From: Methylobacterium sp. 17Sr1-1
GTDB lineage: Bacteria; Pseudomonadota; Alphaproteobacteria; Rhizobiales; Beijerinckiaceae
Direction: 5' to 3'
Assembly (NCBI RefSeq): GCF_003173775.1
Contig: NZ_CP029552.1
Span: 583,001 to 647,000, forward strand
DNA: 64,000 nt
The first letter of the stretch is position 1, and the number at the start of each line of letters is the position of its first letter. This document shows positions 46,979-55,978 of this stretch, in pieces. The position numbers were made by a program, and so were the translations under genes. Below the pieces are notes generated by a model, which did not search any database, was not told the DNA's origin, and saw only the letters and a program-made list of their open reading frames with translations.

Positions 46979-47889
46979 ATGACGATTCGCTCGGCCACCC
47001 TGATCGGCTCCGGCGCCATCCTGCTCTGGTCGCTGCTCGCCCTGTTCACCGCCGCTTCCGGCGCGGTGCCGCCGTTCCAGCTCGCCGCCATGACCTTTCT
47101 GGTCGGCGGGCTCCTCGGCTGCGCCAGCTGGATCGTGCGGCCCTCGGGGTTGTCGGCCCTGCGCCAGCCCCTCTCGGTGTGGGCGCTCGGGATCGTCGGG
47201 CTGTTCGGCTACCACGCGCTCTACTTCGCGGCCCTGCGCCTCGCGCCGCCGGCGGAGGCCGGGCTCATCAGCTATCTCTGGCCGCTCCTGATCGTACTGT
47301 TCTCCGCACTCCTGCCGGGGGAGGGGGCTTGCGCGCGGCGCACCTCGCCGGGGCGCTGCTGGGTCTCGCCGGCGTCGTCACGCTCTTCCTCGGCCGCGGC
47401 TCGCTCAGCTTCGAGGCCGCCGCGCTTCCGGGCTACGCCGCGGCTCTGGCCTGCGCCTTCCTGTGGTCGGGCTACTCGGTGCTGTCGCGCCGGGTCGGCG
47501 CGGTGCCGACCGACGCGGTGGCGGGCTTCTGCCTCGCGACGGCGGGCTTGAGCCTCGTCTGCCACCTCGCCTTCGAGCGCACGGTGTGGCCGCAAGGAGC
47601 GGCGCAATGGGCGGCGGTCGCGGCGCTCGGCCTCGGGCCGGTCGGGGCGGCGTTCTACCTCTGGGACATCGGCGTCAAGCGCGGCGACATCCGCCTCCTC
47701 GGCGTCGGCTCCTACGCCGCGCCGGTGCTCTCCACCCTGATCCTCGTCGCCGCGGGCTACGCCCCGGCGACGTGGTCGCTGGCACTGGCCTGCGGGCTCA
47801 TCGTGGCCGGGGCGCTGGTGGCGACGCGGGCGGGGGCCGGGCGGGAGGCGGTTCCAGGCGGCAAGGTTCATGATCCGGTCCGACACTGA
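46979..47889 (+). pseudogene. EamA/DMT family transporter, interrupted by a 1-nt shift
   Basis: Two reading frames together give one DMT permease. The first part (46979 to about 47325) holds RSATLIGSGAILLWSLLALF and YHALYFAALRLAPPAEAGLIS. The second (from about 47326) holds LAGALLGLAGVVTLFLGRG and later GVGSYAAPVLSTLILVAAGY. They are joined by a frameshift in GAGGGGGCTTG near 47323-47327, where one more G would restore a single frame. The full protein would have about ten helices and resembles YddG-type amino-acid exporters. The loss may be a real mutation or a homopolymer reading error. Confidence 0.8.
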
Positions 47890-47931
47890 GCAGACCAAGC
47901 CGCCCTGCGCGAGCCCATCTTCTCGTCACTC

Positions 47932-48042
47932 CACTAGAGCATTTTCCGACGAAGTGGATACCGGTTCGTCGCAGAAAATGCGGCAAAACCAAAGACCTGG
48001 AGAAGCTTCGCGATTGCGGAGCGATCGTGAAGCGCTCTAGTG
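47932..48042. repeat. 111-bp repeat bounded by CACTAGAGC / GCTCTAGTG
   Basis: The ends CACTAGAGC and GCTCTAGTG are inverted. Inside, ATTTTCCGACGAAGTGG and a mirror GCAGAAAATGCGG fold back. The AGAGCATTTTCCGACGAAGTGGA-type sequence is a repeat I know from Rhizobiales genomes. It separates the EamA gene from the following gap. Confidence 0.75.
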
Positions 48043-48297
48043 ACCCGAAGGGCCGGATGAGTCCACCTGCCGCTCCTGCCTCAGCTGTGATGGCTGGAGG
48101 AGATGCCGATGGAGATCAAGCCTTTGGCCGACGGCGCCGGACAGCAAAGAGCCCGCCGCAAGGTGATCCCGGGCGAGCTGAAGGAAGTCCCCGAGAGGTC
48201 CATGCTGCCAGCCGGAACGACGAGCAACACGCATATTTGACAACGTCTGACCTCCCGCAGGTGCCGAGACCCTGGCACGAGGGTCCGCTCCCCACCG
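48043..48297. other. Unassigned stretch between repeats
   Basis: About 255 bp between the 111-bp repeat and the MITE-like element contain only short open frames with no family match. It may be remnant sequence carried with the neighbouring mobile-element end. Confidence 0.35.
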
Positions 48298-48467
48298 AGG
48301 CCGTGTGAAAACTCAGAGCCCATAGAAGGATCTTCCCTCGCGCCGTCTTGGCCGCCCCGTTCAGGGGATCCTGACGCCATCCCGGCCGCCATCCAGGATG
48401 CTCGAATGGCGACAGCGCGGAAGAATGTTCTACAATCTCGGAGCGCGCCCGAGTTTTCACACAGCCT
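48298..48467. mobile_element. MITE-like or IS-remnant element with 17-bp inverted ends
   Basis: AGGCCGTGTGAAAACTC (48298-48314) and GAGTTTTCACACAGCCT (48451-48467) are inverted with one mismatch and enclose about 135 bp with no coding capacity. GTGTGAAAAC-type ends occur in several IS families. No transposase is present and no clear target-site duplication is visible. Confidence 0.5.
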
Positions 48468-48515
48468 TCACCCATAGCGGACGTTCGCAGGACAAGGCTC
48501 ACCAAGAAATAATCG

Positions 48516-48952
48516 TCACCCCCGCGGCATCGGCCGCCAATCCGGCGGCGCCATCTCGAACCCCTCGAACCGGAAGCCCGGCGCCACGGTGCAGCTCACC
48601 AGCGTCCAGGCCCCGAGGCTGGTCGCCGTCTGCCAGTGATGGGCCGGCACCACGATCTGCGGCCGGTGCCCCGGGCGAGGTCGGGACCGAGGTGGCGCGC
48701 CTCGGCGTCGTGGCCGTTGGGGCTGGTGGTGATCACCATCGGCGCCCCGGCATGCCACAGCCAGACCTCGGTCGCGTCGACCCGGTGCCACTCCGACGTC
48801 TCGCCGATGTCGAGCAGGTAGTAGATCGCCGTCGAAGCCGGGCGCCCGTCGATCTCGTTCGGATCCCGGAAGGTCTCGCGATAGTGCCCGCCCTCCGGAT
48901 GGGGCTTGAGGTCGAGCAGGCGCACGACCTCCGATGCGGTGAGGTGTTGCAT
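48516..48952 (-). pseudogene. DUF985 cupin-type protein, interrupted by a 1-nt shift
   Basis: The N-terminal part (from ATG at 48952) reads MQHLTASEVVRLLDLKPHPE, then YRETFRDPNEIDGRPASTAIYYL and EWHRVDATEVWLWHAGAPM. The remainder continues in another frame as GHRPQIVVPAHHWQTATSLG, VSCTVAPGFRFEGFEMAPPDW and stops at 48516. The junction is a C-run on the plus strand at 48669-48672; one extra base restores the full DUF985/cupin_5 fold of about 145 residues. It lies 5 bp after gloB on the same strand. Either a recent inactivation or a base-calling error is possible. Confidence 0.8.
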
Positions 48953-48957
48953 GGGCG

Positions 48958-49737
48958 TCAGAACCGGTTCTTCCACTCGCGGAGCGCCGTGAACACCGCC
49001 GCCGGATCGGCGCCGGGCTCCATGCCGACGGCGCGGGCGAGCGCCGGCTCGGTGGCCCGCAGGAACGGGTTGGTGGCCTTCTCCTCGCCCAAGGTCGTCG
49101 GCACCAGGAAGCGGCCTTCCGCCTTGGCCGTCTCGGCGAGCGCCGCGCGATCCTTCAGGTTCCGGTTCTCCGGCTCGGCGGCCAGCGCGAAGCGGGCATT
49201 CGACAGGACGTAATCGTGGCCGGAATAGATCACGGTCTCGTCGGGCAGGGGCAGGAAGCGCGACAGCGAGCGCCACAGCACCTGGGGCGGGCCCTCGAGC
49301 ACCCGGCCGCAGCCGAGGGTGAACAGGGTGTCGCCGGCGAACGCGATCCCCGCTTCCTCGAACCAGTAGGTGACGTGGTCGTTGCAATGACCGGGCGTCT
49401 CCCAGACGGCCGCCGCGAGCGAGCCCACCGTCACCACGTCGCCCTCGCGCACCGTGGCGTCGACCTGCGGCACGGCCGCACCGGCCTTCTCGGGCGCCGT
49501 CACCCGGGCCCCGGTGCGCGCCTTCACCTCCGGGATGCCCTCGACGTGGTCGCCGTGGCGGTGGGTGACCAGGATGTCGGTGAGGCGCCAGCCGGTCTCG
49601 TCGAGGGCGCGCAGGACGGCGGCTGCCTCCGGGACGTCGATGGCCGCGCAGGCGCCGGTCGCGGGATCGCGCATCAGCACGCCGATATTGTCGCTCCGGC
49701 ACGGGAAGGTGCGGATCTCGGGGCGGATCTCGGGCAT
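48958..49737 (-). CDS. gloB: Hydroxyacylglutathione hydrolase (glyoxalase II)
   Basis: GloB hydrolyses S-lactoylglutathione to lactate and glutathione, finishing methylglyoxal detoxification. The 259-residue metallo-beta-lactamase-fold enzyme has the THxHxDH motif (VTHRHGDHVEG), a further His in ETPGHCNDHVTYW, a bridging Asp in FAGDTLFTLGCGRV and the His in IYSGHDYVLSN. The C-terminal AGxxW-type region includes FLRATEPALARAVG. The ATG at 49737 (MPEIRPEIRTFPC) sits at the family start. It is divergent from a methyltransferase gene. Confidence 0.94.
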   Translation of the reverse strand: MPEIRPEIRTFPCRSDNIGVLMRDPATGACAAIDVPEAAAVLRALDETGWRLTDILVTHRHGDHVEGIPEVKARTGARVTAPEKAGAAVPQVDATVREGDVVTVGSLAAAVWETPGHCNDHVTYWFEEAGIAFAGDTLFTLGCGRVLEGPPQVLWRSLSRFLPLPDETVIYSGHDYVLSNARFALAAEPENRNLKDRAALAETAKAEGRFLVPTTLGEEKATNPFLRATEPALARAVGMEPGADPAAVFTALREWKNRF

Positions 49738-49927
49738 CGCGGCGCTTCCTCGAAACACTCTCTCGCCGCCGGAAGATAGGGCGCCCCTGGGGCCTGCGCG
49801 AGTTGCGCGGCCGGCGAATAGCGGGGAGCGCGCGGGGCCTGGCCGGGTTGACGCCTTGCCGCGCTTCGCGCCACTCCCCATTGATGGCGACGGCGTCCTT
49901 GCGCCGCCCCGCACGCCCCGGGAACCG

Positions 49928-50680
49928 ATGAGCCTCGACGTCACCGACCTGCGCGCCTTCTACGCCAGCCCCCTCGGGGCGGTGGCGCAGCGGCTCGTCG
50001 GCCGCACGGTCCACCGCATGCTCGGCTCGGTGTCGGGCCTGCGGGTGATGGGGCTCGGCTACGCGGTGCCGTATCTCGGGCCCGTGCGGCACGCCGCCGA
50101 GCGGACACTGGCCTTCATGCCGGCGACGCAGGGCGTGACGCACTGGCCCGGCTCCGGCCGCTCGGCCTCCTGCCTCGTCGATCCGACGATGATGCCGCTG
50201 CCGGACGCCGCCCTCGACCGGGTGCTCCTGATCCACGCCATCGAGGCGGTGGAGAGCCCGGCCGAGCTGATGCAGGAGGTCTGGCGCGTGCTGACGCCCG
50301 GCGGACGGCTGATCGTCGCGGTGCCGAACCGCCGCGGCCTGTGGGCGCGGCGGGACGCCACGCCCTTCGGCCACGGCCAGCCCTACAGCCGCTCCCAGCT
50401 CGGCCGGCTGATGCGCGACGCGCTGTTCTCGCCCGAGGACTGGGCCGAGACCCTCTACGTGCCCCCCGTCGAGGGCTGGCTCACCTTACGCACCGCCAGC
50501 GCCTGGGAGCGGGTCGGCACCGGCCTGTCGCTGCCCTTCGCCGGCCTGCACGTGGTCGAGGCGGGAAAGCAGCTCCACCGCCCGGTGGCGGTCCAGACCC
50601 GCCGGACGGCACGCCTCAGGTCCCGGGTGCTGGCGCCGGTGCCCGTACCGGTGCCCGCCCCCGTGCCGGGCGGCGCGTGA
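49928..50680 (+). CDS. Class I SAM-dependent methyltransferase
   Basis: This 250-residue protein has a methyltransferase fold with a degenerate first motif. The clearer parts are LPLPDAALDRVLLIHAIEAV (acidic post-I region), EVWRVLTPGGRLIVAVPNRRGLWAR (motif III-like) and the PFGHGQPYSRSQLGRLM stretch. The substrate is unknown. Such a methyltransferase divergent from gloB is a common alphaproteobacterial arrangement. Its stop overlaps the marC start (TGATG). The C-terminus is a low-complexity Pro/Val repeat (VLAPVPVPVPAPVPG). Confidence 0.83.
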   Translation: MSLDVTDLRAFYASPLGAVAQRLVGRTVHRMLGSVSGLRVMGLGYAVPYLGPVRHAAERTLAFMPATQGVTHWPGSGRSASCLVDPTMMPLPDAALDRVLLIHAIEAVESPAELMQEVWRVLTPGGRLIVAVPNRRGLWARRDATPFGHGQPYSRSQLGRLMRDALFSPEDWAETLYVPPVEGWLTLRTASAWERVGTGLSLPFAGLHVVEAGKQLHRPVAVQTRRTARLRSRVLAPVPVPVPAPVPGGA

Positions 50681-51399
50681 TGCCCTTCCCGGGCGCGGAC
50701 GCCGCGCTGCAGAGCTTCCTTCTCGCCTTCTCGGCCCTGTTCTCGATCGTCAACCCGCCGGGCGCGGCGCTGATCTTCGCGCAGGTCACCGCCGGGCGGC
50801 AGCACGCCGAGCGCACCTGGCTCGCCCGCCGCATCGGCGTCTACGCCGCCGCCGTGATGCTGGTCTCGCTCTGGGCCGGGGCGTCGGTGCTCAGCTTCTT
50901 CGGCATCTCGCTCGCGGCGCTCCGCATCGCCGGCGGCCTCGTGGTGGCCGCGCAGGCCTGGAGCCTGCTCGCCGCGCCCGAGCAGCGCGAGGCCCGCAAG
51001 ACCGCCCAGGCCGAGCCGGCCCAGGCGAGCGAGGACGATTCCGAGCCCGCGGCGCTCGCCGAGGTGGCGTTCTTTCCCCTGACGCTGCCCTTCACCACCG
51101 GGCCCGGCACGATCGCGGTGGCGATCGCGCTCGGCGCCGGCCGGCCGGAGGGCGGGACCGACCGGATCGCGTACCTCGCCGGCGCCTCGGCGGCGGCCCT
51201 CGTCATCGCCCTGATGGTGCTGCTCGCTTACGCCTCCGCCGACCGGCTGGTGGAGCGGCTCGGCCACGCCCGGGCCCGGGTGCTCGGCCGGCTCGCCGCC
51301 TTCCTGCTCCTCTGCGTCGGCACCCAGATCACGCTCACCGGCGTCACCGATGTGCTCGGGCCGCTCATCGCGAACGCCAGGCCAGGGTTCGGCCGGTGA
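50680..51399 (+). CDS. MarC-family integral membrane protein
   Basis: This 239-residue membrane protein has six helices. FLLAFSALFSIVNPPGAALIFAQ and PLTLPFTTGPGTIAVAIALG are the paired motifs of MarC. A charged insert (REARKTAQAEPAQASEDDSEP) lies in the central loop. The family was once linked to antibiotic resistance but its true function is unknown. The ATG shares a base with the methyltransferase stop. The last 35 bp overlap, tail to tail, with the alpha/beta hydrolase on the other strand. Confidence 0.88.
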   Translation: MPFPGADAALQSFLLAFSALFSIVNPPGAALIFAQVTAGRQHAERTWLARRIGVYAAAVMLVSLWAGASVLSFFGISLAALRIAGGLVVAAQAWSLLAAPEQREARKTAQAEPAQASEDDSEPAALAEVAFFPLTLPFTTGPGTIAVAIALGAGRPEGGTDRIAYLAGASAAALVIALMVLLAYASADRLVERLGHARARVLGRLAAFLLLCVGTQITLTGVTDVLGPLIANARPGFGR

Positions 51400-52396
51400 G
51401 CGCCATCTGGGCCTCGACCGCCCGCAGGATCCGGGCCTTGGCGAAGTAGTGCATCATGTGGCCCTGGCCCGGCAGCAGGGTGAGGGTACTGCCCGCGAGC
51501 TCCGCGTGCAGGCGGCAGGATTGCTCGGCCGGGTCCACGATGGCGTCGGCATCGCCCGACAGGATCGCCACCGGCAGCCTTAAAGCGGTGTAGCGCGGCT
51601 GCATGAGGGCGACGGCGGTGTTCATGCTGGCGGTATCCTCGGCGCTCGCGCGGCACTGCGTGGCCGAGAGCGAGAGCGCGACGGGGAAGCGCGCGGTGAA
51701 CCGCGCCGGCACGGCTTGCGGCTTGAACACGTGGCGAAACACCTTCGGCGCCAGCATCTGCCCGACCGCCTCCGGCATCAGGGCGCGGGCCGCGTCGCCG
51801 ACGCCGGGCACGGCGAGCGGCGCGATCAGCGCCACGTCGGCCCGGCGGCCCGGATAGTAGTAGCCGGAGAGCAGCACCAGCCCGCGCAGGTCGATTCCCT
51901 CGTGGACCGCCAGCGCCAGCGACACGATGGTGCCCCAGGAATGGCCGACGACCACCGGGCGCTCGACGTTCAGCGCGGCGAGCACGTGCCCGATCAGCCG
52001 CGCCTGCGCGGCGGCGGTCCAGACCCAGTGCCGCGGCCGCTCGGTGTACCCGAAGCCGGGCCGGTCGATCGCGATCACCCGGTAGGTCTTGGCGAGCTGG
52101 TCGACGAGGCCGCAGATGACGAAGTCCTCCGCCATCGTGCCGTTGCCGTGGATCAGCACCACCGGGCGGCCCTTGCCGCGGACGATGACGTGCACCCGCA
52201 CCCCGTCGACCTCGACGAATCGGCCGGGCGGCGCGTGCGCGGGCTCCTCCTTCTTCAGCGCCTCGGCGCCGCGCTGCATCAGGGACCCGGTCCGGCGCGC
52301 CGCGGCGGCGTTCGCCTTGGCGGTGGCGCGCAGGATCCGGACGGCGCCGCTGGCGGCGCGGCGCGTGGCGCGTCCTGGAACGAACCGAAAGGCCAT
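51365..52396 (-). CDS. Alpha/beta-fold hydrolase
   Basis: This 343-residue serine hydrolase has [12 protein letters not shown] as the oxyanion loop, [10 protein letters not shown], the nucleophile in [15 protein letters not shown], an acid in [13 protein letters not shown] and a His in [11 protein letters not shown] basic N-terminal extension of about 60 residues ([19 protein letters not shown]) precedes the fold. Its upstream 16-bp motif is shared with the PHB-linked patatin gene, so a role in polyhydroxyalkanoate turnover is possible. It is divergent from dapB and overlaps marC by 35 bp at the 3' ends. Confidence 0.87.
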   Translation of the reverse strand: MAFRFVPGRATRRAASGAVRILRATAKANAAAARRTGSLMQRGAEALKKEEPAHAPPGRFVEVDGVRVHVIVRGKGRPVVLIHGNGTMAEDFVICGLVDQLAKTYRVIAIDRPGFGYTERPRHWVWTAAAQARLIGHVLAALNVERPVVVGHSWGTIVSLALAVHEGIDLRGLVLLSGYYYPGRRADVALIAPLAVPGVGDAARALMPEAVGQMLAPKVFRHVFKPQAVPARFTARFPVALSLSATQCRASAEDTASMNTAVALMQPRYTALRLPVAILSGDADAIVDPAEQSCRLHAELAGSTLTLLPGQGHMMHYFAKARILRAVEAQMALTGRTLAWRSR

Positions 52397-52410
52397 GGGA
52401 TCTCCGGCGC

Positions 52411-52426
52411 GATGCTGCACTGCGGC
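52411..52426 (-). promoter_or_regulatory. Candidate PhaR-type operator
   Basis: GATGCTGCACTGCGGC on the plus strand lies 15-30 bp upstream of the hydrolase start. It matches 15 of 16 bases with the copy at 58767-58782 before the patatin gene. CTGC-N3-GC(A/G)G-like, TGC-rich sites are reported for PhaR regulators of polyhydroxyalkanoate genes. Confidence 0.5.
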
Positions 52427-52682
52427 ATAAGATGGGGCCTTCCCGCGCCCGCGCATATCCCCCACCCAGCCCCCTCTCCCCCGCCTGTCCGTCCCCGGCC
52501 TGGCCCCCTCAGCCTTGGCAGCATCGCCGGGCCCCTGTACGAGGCCCGGACGGGGCGGTCGGGACCGCCGTTCCCCGCGCGCCCGGATCGGGAGCGCGGG
52601 GCTGGAAGCCCGGCCGGGCGGCGCCGATGCGCCGGGATGCCTTCGCCGCCGGGCGAAGGCAGCTGTGAGAGGAGCGTGACCC

Positions 52683-53480
52683 ATGCGTCTCGTCGTCGTC
52701 GGCGCCTCCGGGCGCATGGGGCGGATGCTGATCCAGGCGGTGGCCGGCACCGAGGGCTGCACGCTCTCCGGCGCGATCGAGCGCGAGGGCTCGCCCGCGC
52801 TCGGCCAGGATGCCGGCGTGCTCGCCGGGCTCCAGCCCCTCGGCGTCCCGGTCACCGACGATCCGCTGCCGGTCTTCGCCGAGGCCGACGGCGTCCTCGA
52901 CTTCACGGCGCCGGCCGCCACGGTGTTCTACGCCGAGCTCGCCGCCCAGGCCCGCATCGTCCACGTCGTCGGCACCACCGGCCTGTCGCCGGACGATGTC
53001 GAGAAGCTGAGGGCGGCCGCCTTCCACGCCCGCATCGTGCAGTCGGGCAACATGTCGCTCGGCGTCAACCTGCTGGCGGGGCTGGTGCGCAAGGTCGCCG
53101 CCACGCTCGGCGACGAGTTCGACATCGAGATCCTGGAGATGCACCACCGCCACAAGGTGGACGCGCCCTCCGGTACCGCGCTCCTGCTCGGCGAGGCCGC
53201 GGCCCAAGGCCGCAACGTCGCGCTCAGCCAGCGCAAGGTCGCGGTGCGCGACGGCCATGCCGGCCCGCGCGAGCCCGGCACGATCGGCTTCGCCACGCTC
53301 CGTGGCGGCAGCGTGGTCGGCGAGCACAGCGTGATCTTCGCCGGTGCCGGCGAGCGCATCGAACTCACCCATCTCGCCAGCGACCGCGGCCTCTTCGCCG
53401 CCGGCGCCGTCAAGGCCGCCCTCTGGGCGCAATCCCGCGAGCCCGGCTTCTACGGCATGGACGACGTGCTGGGCCTCTGA
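52683..53480 (+). CDS. dapB: 4-hydroxy-tetrahydrodipicolinate reductase
   Basis: DapB carries out the NAD(P)H-dependent step of diaminopimelate/lysine synthesis, which feeds peptidoglycan. The 265-residue protein has the N-terminal [47 protein letters not shown] and the catalytic-loop [40 protein letters not shown] and [19 protein letters not shown] close the fold. Its start follows GAGAGGAGCG. It is 47 bp upstream of gpmA. Confidence 0.96.
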   Translation: MRLVVVGASGRMGRMLIQAVAGTEGCTLSGAIEREGSPALGQDAGVLAGLQPLGVPVTDDPLPVFAEADGVLDFTAPAATVFYAELAAQARIVHVVGTTGLSPDDVEKLRAAAFHARIVQSGNMSLGVNLLAGLVRKVAATLGDEFDIEILEMHHRHKVDAPSGTALLLGEAAAQGRNVALSQRKVAVRDGHAGPREPGTIGFATLRGGSVVGEHSVIFAGAGERIELTHLASDRGLFAAGAVKAALWAQSREPGFYGMDDVLGL

Positions 53481-53527
53481 TCCTCTTCTCCAACCCCCTT
53501 TCCCCTGACAACGGAGCGACACGCATC

Positions 53528-54151
53528 ATGGAGCGGCTTCTCGTCCTCGCGCGCCACGGCCAGAGCGAGTGGAACCTGAAGAACCTGTTCACCGGCTGGA
53601 AGGACCCCGGGCTCACCGAGCTCGGCGTCGAGGAGGCGCGGGCCGCCGGGCGGCGGCTCAAGGCGAAGGGCGTGCAGTTCGACGTCGCCTTCACCTCGGA
53701 CCTCGGACGGGCCCAGCGCACCTGCGCGCTGATCCTGGAGGAGCTCGGCCAGACCGGCCTTCAGACCTTCGCCGACGCCGCCCTCAACGAGCGCGATTAC
53801 GGCGACCTCTCGGGCCTCAACAAGGACGATGCCCGCGCCAAGTGGGGCGAGGAGCAGGTCCATGTGTGGCGCCGCTCCTACGACGTGCCCCCGCCCGGCG
53901 GCGAGAGCCTGAAGGACACCGTCGCCCGCGTGCTGCCCTACACGATGCGGGAGATCCTGCCCCGCGTGATGCGCGGCGAGCGGGTGCTGGTCGCCGCCCA
54001 CGGCAACTCGCTGCGCGCCCTCGTGATGGTGCTCGACGGTCTCACCACCGAGACGATTCCCGGCCTCGAGCTCGCCACCGGCGTGCCGCTGGTCTACCGG
54101 CTGAAGGACGACACCACGGTCGCCACGAAGGAAGTTCTCGACCGCGACTGA
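53528..54151 (+). CDS. gpmA: 2,3-bisphosphoglycerate-dependent phosphoglycerate mutase
   Basis: GpmA interconverts 3- and 2-phosphoglycerate. The 207-residue enzyme has the phospho-histidine in [51 protein letters not shown] is a cofactor-dependent phosphoglycerate-mutase signature. The second His is in [13 protein letters not shown]. It is slightly shorter than enterobacterial GpmA (about 250 residues), as in other alphaproteobacteria. It is very likely cotranscribed with dapB. Confidence 0.94.
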   Translation: MERLLVLARHGQSEWNLKNLFTGWKDPGLTELGVEEARAAGRRLKAKGVQFDVAFTSDLGRAQRTCALILEELGQTGLQTFADAALNERDYGDLSGLNKDDARAKWGEEQVHVWRRSYDVPPPGGESLKDTVARVLPYTMREILPRVMRGERVLVAAHGNSLRALVMVLDGLTTETIPGLELATGVPLVYRLKDDTTVATKEVLDRD

Positions 54152-54287
54152 GCCCGACACCCGCGGCCGCCCCTCCCGGGGGCGGCCGCCTGCCGAAGCG
54201 CGCGGGACTATTGCCGCGCCGCCCATCCGTCCCACCTCTCGTACCATGGCGCGCCCTTCGCGCACGCCCCCGGCATGGGAGAGACAG

Positions 54288-54632
54288 ATGGTCGACACCG
54301 ATCGCATCACCGGCGCGGCCCGCGAACTCGGCGGCAAGGCGCAATCGACCCTCGGCGACCTCGCCGGCGACCGCCGGGCGCAGGTCGAGGGCCGGTTCCG
54401 CGAGGCGCAAGGCCATGCCGAGCAATTCGCCGGCGAGGCGCGCGACACCCTGCGCGACGCCGCCGACACCGCCATCGACTACGCCGGGGACGCCTACGAG
54501 CAGGGCCGCCGCGCGGCGCGCCACGGCGCCAGCACCGTTACGCAGTATGTCGAGGAGACCCCGCTCCTCGCGCTCCTGGTCGCCGGGGCCGTGGGCTACG
54601 GGCTGGCGCTTCTGGTGCACGGGCGGCGCTGA
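54288..54632 (+). CDS. CsbD-like protein with C-terminal membrane helix
   Basis: This 114-residue protein starts MVDTDRITGAARELGGKAQS, a CsbD-type stress-protein motif. Next comes an Ala/Glu/Asp-rich helical stretch (GQAQG-like, DTLRDAADTAIDYAGDA) and then a hydrophobic C-terminal helix (LLALLVAGAVGYGLALLV). CsbD proteins rise under general stress in many bacteria, and the mechanism is unknown. GGGAGAGA precedes the ATG. An in-frame ATG 42 bp upstream is less likely. Confidence 0.75.
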   Translation: MVDTDRITGAARELGGKAQSTLGDLAGDRRAQVEGRFREAQGHAEQFAGEARDTLRDAADTAIDYAGDAYEQGRRAARHGASTVTQYVEETPLLALLVAGAVGYGLALLVHGRR

Positions 54633-54663
54633 AGGTCTGTCTCGACCGATCGATGCTCTTTGA

Positions 54664-54808
54664 TCCCACCCACGACCTCATCCTGAGGTGCTGCTGCTTG
54701 CAGCAGCCTCGAAGGAGGGCTCCAGAAACCTCTGCGACCGCTGGGGCCCCCTTCGAGGTCAGTCGATTTGCGATCGGCTGACACCTCAGGATGAGGTTGT
54801 GGGTGGGA
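54664..54808. repeat. Palindromic intergenic repeat, copy 4
   Basis: The outer arms (TCCCACCCACGACCTCATCC / GGATGAGGTTGTGGGTGGGA) pair end to end. The left hairpin is GCTGCTGC/GCAGCAGC and the right is GTCAGTCGAT/ATCGGCTGAC. The centre has CCTCGAAGGAGGGCTCCAGAA paired with its counterpart. It lies between the convergent CsbD-like and YfdX genes. Confidence 0.9.
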
Positions 54809-54893
54809 TGGGGGCATTCGCGATGCTGCTCTCGCCCATCAAAGGCAGTCTCTGAGACATCGGACCATCACTGCGGCAGCGGCGGCGTCGCGC

Positions 54894-55712
54894 TTACTTC
54901 GTCACCGCCTTGCCGTCGGTCGCGCCCGCATGGCCCTGCGGGGCGGGCTTGGCCGCGGTGTGGGCCGCAGCCTTCTGCGGCAGGCCGACGGCGTCGATCA
55001 CGTCGAAGCGCATCCCGTCCTCGGCGGTCTTCAGCGCCGCATTCGCCTCGTAGTACTTGCCCTGGCCGATCAGCGCGGCGGCCTGGTTCACGTCGGCGGT
55101 GGTCATGTCGAGGGGCAGCACCGCCATCACGAAGTTCACGTCGACATGGGCGAGCTTCAGCGTCTCGATCGCGCCCTTCTGGTCGCCCTTCGCGAGGCTC
55201 TTGTTCGCCTCGTTGACCGCCGAGGCCTTCTCGGGTGTCGCGACGAAATCCTCGCCGAGCGTCATCTGGGCGTCGACCGGCACCCAGGCGACCTTGCCCG
55301 CCGCCGTCATGTCCTTGGATGCGGTGTTCGTGGGCGCCGGCTGCTCCGCATTCTTGTCCGCCGCATTCGTGTCCTTGGGAGCCGCCATGTCGGCCGGCGT
55401 CTTGAGGTCGGCTTCCGCCTTGGTGAACACCGCGTCGTCGGTCTTCGCCTTGGCGAGCGCCGCCTGCGCCTTGCCGATCAGGCTCTTCGCCTGGGCCGGA
55501 TCGGCGTCGAAGATCGCGATGCGGGCCATGTGCATGTCGCGGAACGCCTGGGCGCCGTCCTTCGAGAGCTTGCCGACATCCTGGTCGATCGCCTTCTGCG
55601 CCGGCGTCTCCTGCATCGCGGCCGGCTTGGCCGCTTGCTCTGCGGCATAGGCCGCGCTGCCGAGGAGCGTGGCGGCGACGAGGGCGGCGGCGACGGATTT
55701 CCGATAGGCCAT
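54894..55712 (-). CDS. YfdX-family periplasmic protein
   Basis: This 272-residue exported protein has a signal peptide (AAALVAATLLGSAAYAA). A repeat-like helical domain follows, with DVGKLSKDGAQAFRDMHMARIAIFDAD and a later AGKVAWVPVDAQMTLGEDF and ETLKLAHVDVNFVMAVLPLDM, typical of YfdX. The middle holds a charged low-complexity insert (DTNAADKNAEQPAPTNTASKD). YfdX is linked to acid or oxalate stress in E. coli. No operon partner is visible. Confidence 0.85.
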   Translation of the reverse strand: MAYRKSVAAALVAATLLGSAAYAAEQAAKPAAMQETPAQKAIDQDVGKLSKDGAQAFRDMHMARIAIFDADPAQAKSLIGKAQAALAKAKTDDAVFTKAEADLKTPADMAAPKDTNAADKNAEQPAPTNTASKDMTAAGKVAWVPVDAQMTLGEDFVATPEKASAVNEANKSLAKGDQKGAIETLKLAHVDVNFVMAVLPLDMTTADVNQAAALIGQGKYYEANAALKTAEDGMRFDVIDAVGLPQKAAAHTAAKPAPQGHAGATDGKAVTK

Positions 55713-55897
55713 GACGATGCCTCCTGCACTAAATCGACTTCGGCGGAATATTCTGCCCCGGTCGATGTTGTCTCTGCATTTCGATAATACATCGCAGGGG
55801 CTGGCGTTGCCTGTCTATTCCATTAAAAGCCGGTAATGTCTTCAATCGAACGACACGGTTTCGTTCGGGCATGCCTCGACGGCGCGCCCGAACGAGA

Positions 55898-55928
55898 CAG
55901 CCCCCGACCGCCGGGCGGTCGGGGGCTG
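55898..55928 (-). terminator. Strong GC hairpin downstream of bdhA
   Basis: CAGCCCCCGACCGCC (55898-55912) and its complement (55914-55928) can pair over up to 15 bp, with the loop formed at the centre. It lies about 50 bp past the bdhA stop on the minus strand. No U-tract follows, so this is a terminator-like stem rather than a textbook one. Confidence 0.6.
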
Positions 55929-55978
55929 CGTCCCGCGTCACCTTTGAGCCTTCGCCCCCGGGCCGGGGGCTCGGCGCG

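Noticed and set aside
47323..47327. Programmed ribosomal frameshift in the EamA gene
   Set aside because: There is no typical slippery heptamer with a downstream stimulator, and a single missing G explains the break more simply.
48027..48308. 93-codon open frame between the EamA gene and the MITE-like element
   Set aside because: It begins inside a repeat and ends in the inverted repeat of the next element; no coding character was seen.
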